Positions 1-10,799 of a stretch of DNA of 64,000 nt are shown piece after piece. Each line of letters starts with the position of its first letter. Within the stretch, counting starts at the first letter, position 1. The DNA lies in assembly GCA_004794655.1 (NCBI GenBank), contig SMMW01000125.1:1964608-2028607 (forward strand). The letters run 5' to 3'. Under the pieces are notes generated by a model. That model was not told the DNA's origin, searched no databases, and worked only from the letters and a program-made list of their open reading frames with translations. The DNA is from Marisa cornuarietis (taxonomy: Eukaryota; Mollusca; Gastropoda; Architaenioglossa; Ampullariidae). The position numbers were made by a program, and so were the translations under genes.

Positions 1-1780
1 CTGACACATACTACACTTGGACCTTGTGTCGCACCGTGTGATGCCGGCCTTACTGCTGGCCACCTTCCTTCCTGCTGTGGTGACGGCGGGCGACGGTGGC
101 TGAGGCTGAAGTCGTCTGTCGCTTACACCACGTGACTCAGGGATGAACTCAGTCCTCGCAGTCCTCGTATTTCTGCGGGTTTCATGTTAAACACAGTCTT
201 CCACTTCACTGACAGTTGTGGTCTGTTATCTACCAGAGAATCATGTCATTTCTCTTCATCTTCAATCTTCTGTGACTGTCACCATCCTCTGATACTTGAC
301 ACACTGAGGTAAGTGTCAGCGACAGACAGACTGACACTGTATCATCAATGTCATATCGCAAGAAAGAAATTCATGTTTTCTTAAGGTTAGTGATGTATTG
401 TTTCCGACTAACTTGATGAATTATTGCTCGCAAAATTTCAAAGTTAAAACCTGTTTGCATGTTTTAACATCTTCTGTCACACATGTGACTGTATCTGAGA
501 AAGTTTTAAAGGTGGTTTTATCAAGAGTTAAAGTCAGTCATAACAAGAGTTCGATGTCGATATGCTAAGTTTCAAATGATGATCTTAGACGACTTTTTCT
601 AACGGTCATGAACCGTTCTTCAGACGGTTATACAACAAAGGATGACAGCAGCACATAACCAATAGTATCTTTCCATAATATCCATATTATCTTGATAATA
701 CCGCTGTTTCAATGATATTCATATTATCTTGATAATACCGCTGTTTCAATAATATTTATAATATCTCGATAATACCGCTGTTAAGAAAGTCTGGGAACAA
801 GCACATGTAGGTGGTACATCAGCACGTGGCGTGCGGACGGCAGGTCTGAGCCATCGACTTCCCTTTCATTCATTTTACTGTAAGACTTGAGATGACAGAC
901 GTTTTTATGCACAAGATGTTTACGTGTATAAAACGAATGAATTAACAAAAGAATAACGAGCAGCCTACCAACACGACAGGTGACATTAAGTGGTTGTTTT
1001 CCATATACAGTTTTTATCTTTCAGTTATTCATATTGTCTGGGAGTAAATAACTATTTTCATTGTCTGTGAGTAAATGATTCGTTTTTTTATCGTCGGGCA
1101 CAAAACGACTGTTCGCTGTTGTTTATCAGTATTAATAAATGTTTATTTTCTTGCTAATTCCTTGCTTATTGTCTAGACTTTAGACCCACTCTATACATAC
1201 TTCCAGCTCACCCTCTAAACAAAATTATCGCTAACCCTTTATAATACTCCCAGCTTCCCCTCTATGCTCACTGCCAGCTCATCATCTACACCCACTCGAT
1301 CTGTACCCACTCCTAGGTAATCCTCTACAAACTATACCCACTCCAGCTAGTCCTCTATACACACTCCCAGCTAACCTTTCAGACCCACTCTATAGCCACT
1401 CCAAGCTAACCCTCTATACGCCCTCGGCATGTCGTCAGGGAGCATCACGTGTACAGACACTTCAGGCAGCACAGGTCGAGACAAGTGACGTGTCCCGAGA
1501 GGTCAGCCCAGAGCTTATAGTCTATAGCCTGCAGTCGTTAGTCTATACTCTATAGCATATAGTCTTTAGTCTTTAGTCTTTAATCTCTAACCTCTACCGA
1601 CGTCTAAAATAATCAAACTCTCCACTGCTGCTCCCTGTTTCGAACAGTATCTATGATCATTCTTGTTGACTAAACGACCAAAACTTTGTTACTGAACGAT
1701 TACAAGCCTGATTACTGAACTCCACTGTGACATAACAGAATGATTACTGTTTACAGACAGTCAGTGACATCCTGAAGGAC
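1..1780. other. Upstream region of NSH copy 1, no gene seen
   Basis: No convincing coding exon. About 3 degenerate AT-rich units of roughly 45 bp (CTTGATAATACCGCTGTTTC) lie at 675-785. Degenerate CCCACTC/CAGCTAA-type repeats span 1190-1420, and short TAGTCTATAGC-type repeats 1515-1590. Confidence 0.5.
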
Positions 1781-2027
1781 CAAATACCGAACTGCACTGT
1801 GACGTCAGTGAATGATTACAGACCTGTTTACTGAACTGCACTGTGACATCAGTGAATGATTACAGACCTGTTTACTGAACTGCACTGTGACGTCAGTGAA
1901 TGATTACAGACCTGTTTACTGAACTGCACTGTGACATCAGTGAATGATTACAGACCTGTTTACTGAACTGCACTGTGACGTCAGTGAATGATTACAGACC
2001 TGTTTACTGAACTCCAGTGTGACGTCA
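1780..2027 (+). promoter_or_regulatory. 44-bp tandem array carrying six CRE or near-CRE octamers before NSH copy 1
   Basis: The unit reads as CAGTGAATGATTACAGACCT, then GTTTACTGAACTGCACTGTG plus ACGT. The octamer TGACGTCA occurs at 1800, 1888, 1976 and 2020, and the variant TGACATCA at 1844 and 1932, exactly 44 bp apart. TGACGTCA is the CREB/ATF palindrome. The array ends 20 bp before the copy 1 ATG. A regulatory role is inferred. Confidence 0.6.
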
Positions 2028-2046
2028 CTGAAGACCGCTGTCAACA

Positions 2047-2079
2047 ATGTCTGGTCATCAACCTTCTGCTCCACAACAG
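2047..2079 (+). pseudogene. NSH copy 1 exon 1
   Basis: Encodes MSGHQPSAPQQ and ends CAG|GTGAG, matching copy 2 exon 1. It sits 20 bp downstream of the last unit of a 44-bp CRE-containing repeat. Confidence 0.6.
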
Positions 2080-2124
2080 GTGAGACAAGGAAAAGTGAGA
2101 TGGGCCTCGCCTCGGGGGGGTTTT

Positions 2125-2125
<1 letters not shown>

Positions 2126-2206
<81 letters not shown>

Positions 2207-2212
2207 TCATCA
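2126..2212. repeat. (CAT)n/(CGT)n microsatellite in intron of NSH copy 1
   Basis: About 29 triplets, switching from CAT to CGT and back to CAT. It fills the interval where copy 2 has about 1.3 kb of intron plus exon 2. The poly-His/Arg, poly-Asp and poly-Ile frames across it are artefacts. Confidence 0.9.
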
Positions 2213-2268
2213 AAGAGGTTTCTTTTGTGCTGGTTTGACAATCACAAATAAATGTGTTTGTATTTTAG

Positions 2269-2432
2269 TGAACACACGTCCCTTTGAAGAGGTGAAGAAT
2301 AAGTCAGGTGCCGAGGTAGAGTTTGACCCCATCCCCTCACCTGTACCAGGTATGAAGGTTCTCAACATCCACGGTTATCCTTCTCAGATCAACACAGCGG
2401 TTAGTCTCATCAGTCAGAAGACTGGTTCAAAG
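2269..2432 (+). pseudogene. NSH copy 1 exon 3 (KH-like)
   Basis: Same length and phase as the copy 2 exon, with FEEVKNKSGAEVEFDP and MKVLNIHGYPSQINTAVSLI. The acceptor TATTTTAG and donor AAG|GTTTG are intact. Confidence 0.68.
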
Positions 2433-2896
2433 GTTTGTTTGTTTGTTTAAAACAATATTACAACAGTTTGTAACAGGAAATGACGCCTGAGATAAGCGAA
2501 CTGCCTTACTGGATGCCAGAATTATACAATGGGCCATGACCAGTACCTTGTAGCAGTGGCTAACACAAGTTTGAACATAATCTAAAATATGCGAAATGGC
2601 TTAACCCTCTTGGTTCAAGATAAAAATGAAAATTACAAAGACTGGCTTATAACTGAAGACTGCGAAGACGACAGTGGTGAAGTTTGTTTTTTTTATTATT
2701 GCTGCTCTGAGATAAACATTAGACCAAGAAACCTAGACATTTTGGGAAAAAAGAAAAGTTGAACTTTGCAATAAAAAGTAATGAAAATCGCCTTGCCCGT
2801 GCTACCCGGCAAAGCCACGACCGTGGCCTTTCAAACCAAGAAAGTTAAGATAATTGGACATGTATATTTTATTTAACCAAGATGATATTGCCACAG

Positions 2897-3640
2897 GGGA
2901 GATTATCAGACCAAGCCCAGACATTCTGGCTACAGTGGGTTGAGGCCGCGTTCCCTGATCTCGACTCTCGCGCCTACTTCCTGCCTCCTGTCTACATCAA
3001 CCGCGTGCCGATGACCAGACAGTCGACTGCAGGTCAGGATGTTCTCGTCCTTCAGTCAGGACACTCAGGGCAGTCAGGTCAGTCAGGTCAGTCGGCGATG
3101 ACTCCATCCACTGCTGCTTCCATCCCTCAGCCACCTCGCGTTCAGGACAGCGACATCAGAGACGATGCAGCCATGCAAAGGGTGCTCTTGTGCCTCCAAA
3201 CACTGTGTGAAGACAAGAAAGAAGTGATGGTTGGACTGACTCAGCTTCAGTTCGGTCAGTACCTGGGAGAACCTTGTTACACTGCTGCAGCTGCACAGCT
3301 CCCCCTACCGGCCAACCTTCCTTCTGCTCTGCCACGAAACTGGCAACAGGGCGACTTTGATGTGCTTCTCATTCATCGACATTTCGGTTTAGTTACCTGC
3401 GAGGTGAAGGCATTCGGTGACAACACACAGGCACTCAATATGTCTAAAGACGATAAAGACAACAACATTAGAAAGAAAGTGAAAGACGCCATGTCACAGC
3501 TGAACAAGGCGGAGGCCATGTTGTCTCACCTGGTGTCTGACATCTCACCTGGTCTGCCAGTCACTAAGACCATCGCCTTCCCCAACCTCACGACTGACGA
3601 AGTTCAACAGGCCATCTCCTGCGACACTCACCTCACTCAG
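2897..3640 (+). pseudogene. NSH copy 1 exon 4 (NERD-like nuclease)
   Basis: 248 codons, open throughout. It contains GDFDVLLIHRHFGLVTCEVK with the same D/E/K residues as copy 2. Its first ~155 nt differ from copy 2 by about two bases, the middle is much more divergent, and a ~60-nt block near AEAMLSHLVSDISPG is again nearly identical. The linker holds repeats of GQS. Confidence 0.75.
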
Positions 3641-4692
3641 GTGTCACTTCTCTTCTCTCCACTTTACACACTTACACGTGTTACTTATCATGTTCGTCAT
3701 TTTTTTTCATAGAAAATTTACTAACAATTTACTAACGTGATATGAGGATGATATGATATCTTCTAAATATAATACTGGTTAGATGTGTAACAAAATGCCG
3801 CAAAAGTATTTTGGGGCCAGATATTGATTTGTTTGGAGAGAAGATATTTGATTGTTTGAGGGAAAGTTCTTTCATTTTGAGGGAAACTTCATGCTGAAGA
3901 AAGAGGGATGGGGAGAAAACCGTTATTTAATAAGGGGTATAACTCGAAACTTTCATAGATAAGAGGCATAACTAGAGGCTGCCATAGATAACCCACGCTT
4001 GCAGTACAACAGCCTCGCTTTGAGATCAATACCTGTACACGTCACTCCCATCAGTCAGCGCGAACCCTTGTTAAGTCTGTGGACAACATGCAGGGTCTCG
4101 TGACACCTGTCACTACTGTACAAGATCGTGGATTCTACCTGCCCTCTACCTCTTCCCATAAATTGAATTCCCTGTCGCGACAGTTATCTCCCCATGTCTA
4201 GATCAAAGTGAGCGGAGTGGAGTTGCCAGACAATCCCCCCACCCTCACTCCTCTAGTCTGTTGACTGAAGCAGACAACATCTCAACACTTGTCCGCTTGT
4301 TTCTGGTCCTGAATACGACTGGTCAGTGACATTCACCATAGAATGTTCTAGTCTTTCCATCAGCAGTCAACCTCAAGCTATTATTAGATCAGCGGTTTAC
4401 AAAGTAAATCTTGGCTTCAATACTTGTTATTATTGTCTTTCCGCCCTGCCATGTGTTCCGCTCTATACAGTATGTTTTATTGAAAGTCACGAATTTACAA
4501 GTTTTTCTGGTTGTTTTGAAAATATGTTCAACTAACTGTTTACATTAGACTCTCTTGACTTTACTTATTGAAGTTTTCCTAATTTCCATTTACTCTGTTA
4601 GAACTTTCTAATTAATTTTACCTCACTGTTCATTATGTCTATTAGTTGCAAACATCGACATATTGGTTCATTACTCAGAAGACTTTCTACAG
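3641..4692. other. NSH copy 1 intron 4, nothing further recognised
   Basis: AT-rich intron between nuclease and helical exons. Copy 2 has only about 450 bp here, so this interval expanded or the other contracted. Confidence 0.5.
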
Positions 4693-4898
4693 GACTTGTG
4701 TCAATGTCTGGGAACAAGAGACGCCGCCGACATCGCTGGTGTGTGTCTGTGCTCTGATCAGTTGTCTGACCCCAAGACCCCGTGTGACGTCAGTAGTCAC
4801 GTGCTGAGGGAACTCGGACACTGGTGGCAGCGACGCGTGGCTGGTGCTGGACCTTCCAGTCACATGACACCTGTGGTGTACAAGACACTGGTAGCCAG
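4693..4898 (+). pseudogene. NSH copy 1 exon 5 (helical segment)
   Basis: Encodes LCQCLGTRDAADIAGVCL and VLRELGHWWQRR, then diverges from copy 2 in the last 15 codons. Acceptor CTACAG and donor CCAG|GTAAAT are intact, phase 2 out. Confidence 0.7.
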
Positions 4899-5179
4899 GT
4901 AAATACTGGTATGTGTATCAGTGTGAAAGTCACTAGTCACCCTACTGTTCTCGTCACACAAATCGTCAGCTACTCAAGAGAGCAGAATGTTCATGTCACA
5001 CATGAGAAACCACAAGTGAACAGGACACACGTGTAGCGTAGGTCAGAGGTCAGCTGTTCATAACTGCAATGACCAGTTGTTCTGGGTTCACATCTCACGT
5101 CGATACACAATTATTACTTTTAGTCTCTGTATGTAACATCTGTTAACAGAGTTATCTTACCGCACACCCTTACTAACAA

Positions 5180-5560
5180 CAGAAGAAACTCCTGTCACGT
5201 GATAAGGACTCCACTGATTGGCTGAATGAATTCTACGGTCACTGTGATGTGGACAAGACCCACACGTGACAGTCACAGTGTCCACATCCCCAACTGTCGG
5301 CTCCCTTTGATGTGAGAAAGTGATGCGCTACTTACTCAGGCGACAGGAGTTATCTGGCCCTGACCACGTGTCTATTTTCATACCGAGGCTCTTTCTCTAC
5401 CAGTTCTCTTCTGTCTTCATCGATATCTTCAACACGTCCCTCATCTCTCTAACGTCCCCGGCTCTTTCAAACGATCAGTCATCGTCCCTGTTCCCCCCAA
5501 ACCTGACATCACTAAGCGACTACAGACCCGAGCTCTTAAGATCTTTGACGATGACATGGA
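5180..5560 (+). mobile_element. CR1/L2-like non-LTR retrotransposon fragment (RT N-terminal part)
   Basis: With frame changes the + strand reads DWLNEFY, VRKVMRYLL, LSGPDHVS, FSSVFIDIFNTSL and SFKRSVIVPVPPKPDIT, the order seen at the start of CR1/L2-type reverse transcriptases. Frameshifts and truncation show it is dead. It lies inside NSH copy 1 intron 5. Confidence 0.65.
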
Positions 5561-5973
5561 TGACCCGGACACCACAGAGTGGAGATGGACCGTCGTCACG
5601 TGTCTCATCAGGTCACTCGGTCACTAGGTGTCGCCTTCACGAGGTCTCTGACATTAAACTGTATCCTCCGGTGCCTTGACTCTGCAGTCACTCCTCTGTC
5701 TTGTCTTTGTAAACAACAGCCTTCAGTTCTTACATGTCTACACGAACATAGTGTTACAATGACAATGAACAATGACAATGACCGTGACAATGACATGACC
5801 AGCTTTATTTGCCCCAGTGGACAATTTCAATATGGGAATGTGCTTTACTTCAAAAATGAAGAAAAAACGAAAAGAAATGGGCAAGTAGCATATATCATAT
5901 ACATAATATATATATATATATATAGAGAGAGAGATCAAAACAAAACAAAAAAAATTACTAGCAAATCAAGTAC

Positions 5974-5974
5974 A

Positions 5975-6007
<33 letters not shown>

Positions 6008-6075
6008 AGCACACACACATAAGCACACACACACACAAGCACACACACACACACATAAGCACACACACACACCAC
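5974..6075. repeat. (CA)n microsatellite with CATAAGCA interruptions
   Basis: CA dinucleotide runs interrupted by ATAAG; preceded by a short (AT)n/(GA)n stretch at 5904-5934. Nothing else is seen between 5700 and 6430. Confidence 0.9.
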
Positions 6076-6434
6076 TGACAGCTCATCTAAGATTGAGCAG
6101 CTGGACTACAGATGGCACAAATGATGTCAGGTGTCTGTTACTCTGACATATAGGCCTGGCATAGCGTTTACCTGAGCTTAATAATACAAATTGTGTTGTT
6201 AGTACATGTTAGTACAGGTAATGATAACATACATGAAGCTTTCCTTACTATTTGCTGGTCACAAAAAGAAGCTAAACCCCTCTGTCTGGTACCAATTATC
6301 TTACAACAGATGTTGACAACACTGTTCAGACTGTTCCTATCATGGACAGAGAGATTGCGAAGCTAGCAGAGAAATGAGAAAGATAGAAGACTCTCAATGA
6401 ATGACTGGTAAACACGACCTCAGATTACTTGGCT

Positions 6435-7645
6435 AACTGAAAAACTATTTAATTTATACAGAAGGTACATCCTTTGTTGGCCACGTTTAACAATGTGTTC
6501 GGTATTAACATTCCATATGAGCTGACTGTCAACAATAGTTCCCAGATACCTGAAGGAGTTAACAGTTTCAGCAGGTTTACTATGTATCACACTGGGAATA
6601 ACAAAATCCTATTTGGTCTTCCTAAAGTCTATAACTATTTCTTTACTTTTGTTTACATTCAGCTCTAGATAATTCTCATCACACCACTGTACAATATTTG
6701 CGAAGGCATTACCATGATATTTACTATGTTCCTGTAAAAGAGTCAACAATGCAGTATCATCAGAGAACTTGATGAGGTAGCTCTTCTCCTCCGTGCTTCT
6801 ACAGCTGTCAGTGTACATGACAAATAACAAGGGTGACAGACAACCCAGAATAAATACTATTAACATAAACCCTCTGCTGTCTACAAGTGAAAAAATCCAC
6901 TATCCATAAAACCAGTTGATGTGGAAGATTAAAATCAGAAATCAGTCTCAGAGCCAGAAGGTGTGGTTCAATGTGTTGAATGCAGAACTAAAATCTGCTT
7001 TAGCATTTCCGTCACCGACTTGAGAAATGACTATGTTGTTATCAGAGTCAAGCGACTAAGTTCCCTAACTCTATCAGAAATATCATGGTTCTCAAAACGT
7101 TCATAGTAATTATTTAAAACATTTGGCAAGTGCTGGTCACTCACGCCGTTGAGTTTGACTGATTATCTGGTGCAGTCCATCTTGTGATTAACAGAAGCCA
7201 TGGACTTGATCCCCTGCCAGACATAACGAATGTCACCGGCACAGTACCGTAGTCTCTCTCTTTCAAGCTCCTGGTTACCCACGGTTTGTTGTTGGGAAAT
7301 ATAACAATGGTGTTGCTGGGTATTACACACTCGACACACAAAGAAATGTAGGAGGAAACAACATCTGTCAGTTCATCAAGGCAATCACAACATCCCACAC
7401 CCTACAATCAAAACAGCCTCGCAAACACTCAATACTTTCATCCGTCCACCGCTTCACCGACTTAGCAACAGACTTCACACGTTCACACACAGGCCTGTAC
7501 ACATTCACACACAGCCCTGTACACGTTCGTTCACACGCAGCCCTGTACACGTTCACACGCAGGCCTGTACACGGGGGCACTCGGAGACAAACATTCCACT
7601 CGGTCATCGCTGTCTCTGGGGACGAACGACCCAACCTTCCAACTC
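6435..7645 (-). mobile_element. CR1/L2-like non-LTR retrotransposon relic
   Basis: Read on the minus strand from 7645 down: KRWTDESIECLRGCFDC and VVSSYISLCVECVIPS then FPNNKPWVTRSLKE (linker after the endonuclease), then LPHQLVLWIVDFF, GCLSPLLFVMYTDSC, the catalytic-region FSDDTALL, WCDENYLELNVNKSKE, and in another frame VNSFRYLGTIVDSQLIW. Several frameshifts and stops and a large gap between blocks mark it as decayed. A short tandem expansion of a TGTACACRTTCACACGCAG unit interrupts it at 7490-7575. Confidence 0.75.
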
Positions 7646-7856
7646 AAACGGCGCCAGTCGTTGTACTCAGAATGGTGCTGCCTCTCGGGACACGCAACAC
7701 ACACTACAGGACAAAATCATACAACTTCAAATACTTCACAAAACAACAATCACAACAAAACCTCTTCACACATACATGGCTATTTACAGTTACAATAAAA
7801 CACATCACTAATACTTATAGAATCTGTCTTTTAAAAAAATATACAGGAAATATAAC

Positions 7857-8239
7857 AACGGAGACTCCTATTACTGCTGATCATATGTCACATCATGTAC
7901 AATATTCTTTCTCTCTACTTTCTCTCCATCTCACATCTCAATAAACAAAGACAGCCAGTCTTTAAGATGTTGAGGTCAGAGACTTGAGGTCAGTTAGTCT
8001 TTGTGTCACTCAACTGTCGTCTGCTTCACTTCATGGCACAACATTAGGAAAATGTCAGCCGACAATGAAATCAGCTTTTTAAGGTTTGGCTTTCATCTTG
8101 CTACACATCATCACATTTTTCTTTCCACCAGAATCAAGAGGATGGGAGGTGTCGTCAGTAAGTGACAGTGTCAGTGTAGTTTGTAACAATAACCTGTTTA
8201 TTCCAACGGTTTGGCTATAAACATCTTGTGTTCTTCCCA

Positions 8240-8314
<75 letters not shown>

Positions 8315-8318
8315 CTAG
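7857..8318. repeat. Duplicated intron block shared by NSH copies (copy at 29070-29517)
   Basis: From CGGAGACTCCTATTACTGCT to the exon 6 acceptor the two loci are almost identical, with only small indels. Outside the left edge, similarity stops. This marks one border of the recent duplication or conversion tract. Confidence 0.85.
8240..8313. repeat. (GT)n tract at the exon 6 acceptor, copy 1
   Basis: About 37 GT units with one GC interruption, ending GTGTGTGACTAG at the splice site. The equivalent tract in copy 2 (29461-29512) is shorter. Confidence 0.9.
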
Positions 8319-8792
8319 ATTCTGTGGTCCGGCGACAACAGTGAGTGTGCCATGTACAAGTCCTCCACGTGTGAGTGTCAAGACCCTGGGTCAGGCCGTG
8401 TGGTGTACAGGAGAGTGCTATACTGCTGTAATAACACTCTTCCCGGAGCAACTTCACCTGCTCAACACGGCGCCTCCCACACTCTTTGTCACCGGACCGC
8501 CCGGCACAGGTAAAACCCTGGTGCTGCTGATGACGGGTATAAAATGGCTGCGATGTGGTCACCACGTCTACATTGTGAGTACTTGGTATTACAGTCGTGC
8601 AGCGTGCATCACGTTGTACCACCTGTTGCTGCAGACAGTAAACACACAACAGTCAGCAGGTGTATCACCCGGTCAGCCTCACCTCCTGCTGTATGAGCTG
8701 TATAAAGGTAAAGACAGGGAGAAGGCCGTCAACGACTTGTCACAGGCGGCGAGCGGAGGGTCGTTGTACATCATCGGTGATGAAGTGTCGAG
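8319..8792 (+). pseudogene. NSH copy 1 exon 6 (P-loop helicase)
   Basis: Same 474 nt as copy 2, open, with GPPGTGKT and GDEVS. The acceptor follows a (GT)n tract of about 75 bp. Differences from copy 2 are few (for example TWYYS versus TWDAS), and the flanking intron is equally similar, so this block was duplicated or converted recently. Confidence 0.75.
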
Positions 8793-8972
8793 GTGAGTAG
8801 TACAGCGTGTGATGTGATGATAGACACACAGGTAGATGGCGCTCGCTTGTATCTCATCATCACCACCAGGTGTGTAACAGGTGATAATTCCTCAATGGTT
8901 GTCACACCTGATGGAGGTGTTGTGATGCAGGTAAAAGTAGATTTGTTGTTACATCGGCTGTTACACAGATTG

Positions 8973-9158
8973 TGTATATCACTGATGGTGATGTCCAGCC
9001 GTACAGAGAGCGTGGTGTGCCCGACCACACAGACGGCCCGCCAGTCAGACGACTGTATCACCGAGGTCAGGGTCACTCAGGTGACAGGCCAGGTGACTGT
9101 GTCACGTGCGGTCGTGAGGTGGTCAGCTTCCTACACAGTCTCCGTGTTGGTGTTACGG
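8973..9158 (+). pseudogene. NSH copy 1 exon 7, 5'-deleted remnant
   Basis: Retains the 3' portion from YITDGDVQPYRERGV to FLHSLRVGVTG and the donor ACGG|GTAGG. Everything upstream in the exon, including the acceptor and motif III, is missing. Confidence 0.75.
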
Positions 9159-9279
9159 GTAGGTGTGGGTATTGTGTAGTGTAACGTCTGTTGACAGGTG
9201 AACAGGTAACGGTGTGATAATAACAAGCAGGTGAGAAACAGTCTGGTGAAGTAGACAGTGTGTTAGTCACGTGTATGTG

Positions 9280-9737
9280 AATGTGTATGTGTGTGCACAA
9301 TATTCTATGTATTGCTGTGTGTCTGTGAGTGTGTACACACTATTCTTTGTATTGCTGTGTGTGTATGACTGTGTGTGTGTGCACACTATTCTATGTATTG
9401 CTGTGTGTCTGTGTGTGTGAGTGTGTGACTGTGTGTGAGTGTCCACACTATTCTATGTATTGATGTGTGTGTGACTGTGTGTGAGTGTGTGTGTCTGTGT
9501 GTGAGTGTACACACTATTCTATGTATTGCTGTGTATGAATGTGTGTGTGACTGTGTGTGAGTGTGCACACTATGTCTATGTGCTGTGTGTGCGTATGTGT
9601 GTATACTATTCCATGTCTATAGTTGTGTGTGTTTGTGTGTGTGTTTCTGTGTGTACACTATTCTATATCTATGTGTGTGTGTGCACACTATTCTATATAT
9701 GACTCTGTGTGTATGTGTGTGTGCACACTATTCTATG

Positions 9738-9768
<31 letters not shown>

Positions 9769-9909
9769 TTCTATGTGCACACTATTCTATGTCTATGTGT
9801 GTGTGTGTGCACACTATTCTATATATGACTCTGTGTGTGACTGTGTGTATGTGCTGTGTGTGTGTGTGTGTCCACACTATTCTATGTATTATTATGTGTG
9901 TCTGTGTGT

Positions 9910-9954
<45 letters not shown>

Positions 9955-9957
9955 TGT
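9280..9957. repeat. Compound GT satellite 3' of NSH copy 1
   Basis: Higher-order units of GCACACTATTCTATGTATTG or CTATGTCTATGTGCTG followed by GT-rich sequence. Related arrays follow NSH copies 2 and 3. Poly-(CV) and poly-(HT) reading frames are artefacts. Confidence 0.9.
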
Positions 9958-10033
9958 ACTTCTTTTTCTTTCTCTCCTTTTTTCTTCTCTCTCTCTGTCT
10001 TTCTCTCTCTCTCTCAGTCTCTTTGTTCTTTCT

Positions 10034-10723
10034 CCCTGTGACAGTTGAGGAAAACGTAAAGGGAGTGAAAATAACGACTGCAATAGTCCTTCACATGTAC
10101 AACAGACAAACAATGTATAATAATATAGTCTACCACATAAAATATAGTACACGGTATAAACATTAAATTATAAACACATTCAAATTAGGATAAGTTACAC
10201 CAAGCTTAACCCAGTTTGTCCACAGAAGCGTGAAGCGGTTACACTTGTTGATACATTGTCACACTTCACATTAAGGGGAAGTAAGCACTGAATGGTAAGT
10301 GTCTGATAAAACCTAGAGTTGTCGTCCTTATTTCACTTCAATGTTTTCTGTTAAACCTGCCTGATCTCACCTTGAACTGGCTGAGCCTTGACCTATTGAA
10401 CCTCAGCAAAAGTATTAGTCACCAAAATGTTGAAAGGGTTGGGCTGTCTTCTAGCCTCATATTCAGCCAGAGTTTTGTGAGCGAGGTCCAGACATTTTGT
10501 TCCTAAATAATAAACAGAATTTTACTTTATTCAACATCTTCTCCTTCTCTCCTCGCATATTGTGTATTGCACAACTCGCAGACATTTTGTTACATTTGCT
10601 CAACTGCTCATTGTAGGACTGATGACATGACAACTGTCACCAAATAGTGTCACTGACATGTTAAGCTTGTCACATTGCACGCCAGTAATCAGGGCCACAG
10701 CACAAAACTTGAGTAGTAAAGAT

Positions 10724-10735
<12 letters not shown>
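10034..10735. repeat. Spacer duplication, copy A
   Basis: Runs from CTGTGACAGTTGAGGAAAAC to GAGTAGTAAAGATCT. The same sequence is at 44486-44937 plus 47365-47608, interrupted there by a 2.4-kb insertion. No coding potential; it includes AATAAACAGAATTTTACTTT. It ends in a (GT)n tract at 10728-10793. Confidence 0.85.
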
Positions 10736-10795
<60 letters not shown>

Positions 10796-10799
10796 AGTC

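Larger units (their letters stand above)
2047..9158 (+). pseudogene. NSH copy 1, broken tandem paralogue
   Basis: Recognisable exons: 2047-2079, 2269-2432, 2897-3640, 4693-4898, 8319-8792 and a fragment at about 8973-9158. The nuclease triad (GDFD, CEVK) and Walker A GPPGTGKT survive, and no stop lies inside the retained exons. Three lesions break the gene. The Gly-rich exon 2 is absent, so exon 1 joined to exon 3 reads TGA at once. A 329-bp deletion relative to copy 2 removes the exon 7 acceptor and motif III. No exon 8 is found between 9159 and 22000. A transcript using other exons remains possible, so pseudogene status is an inference. Confidence 0.75.

Noticed and set aside
2041..2241. 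Poly-Asp, poly-Ile and poly-His/Arg frames
   Set aside because: They come from the (CAT)n/(CGT)n microsatellite in an intron.
8793..8945. Extra helicase exon between exons 6 and 7 (RLYLIITTR frame)
   Set aside because: Entry phase does not match exon 6, while joining exon 6 directly to exon 7 keeps frame; treated as intron.
10728..10793. CRISPR-like or origin-like regular repeats
   Set aside because: Simple (GT)n without spacers; nothing in the window has CRISPR repeat-spacer structure and the genome is eukaryotic.
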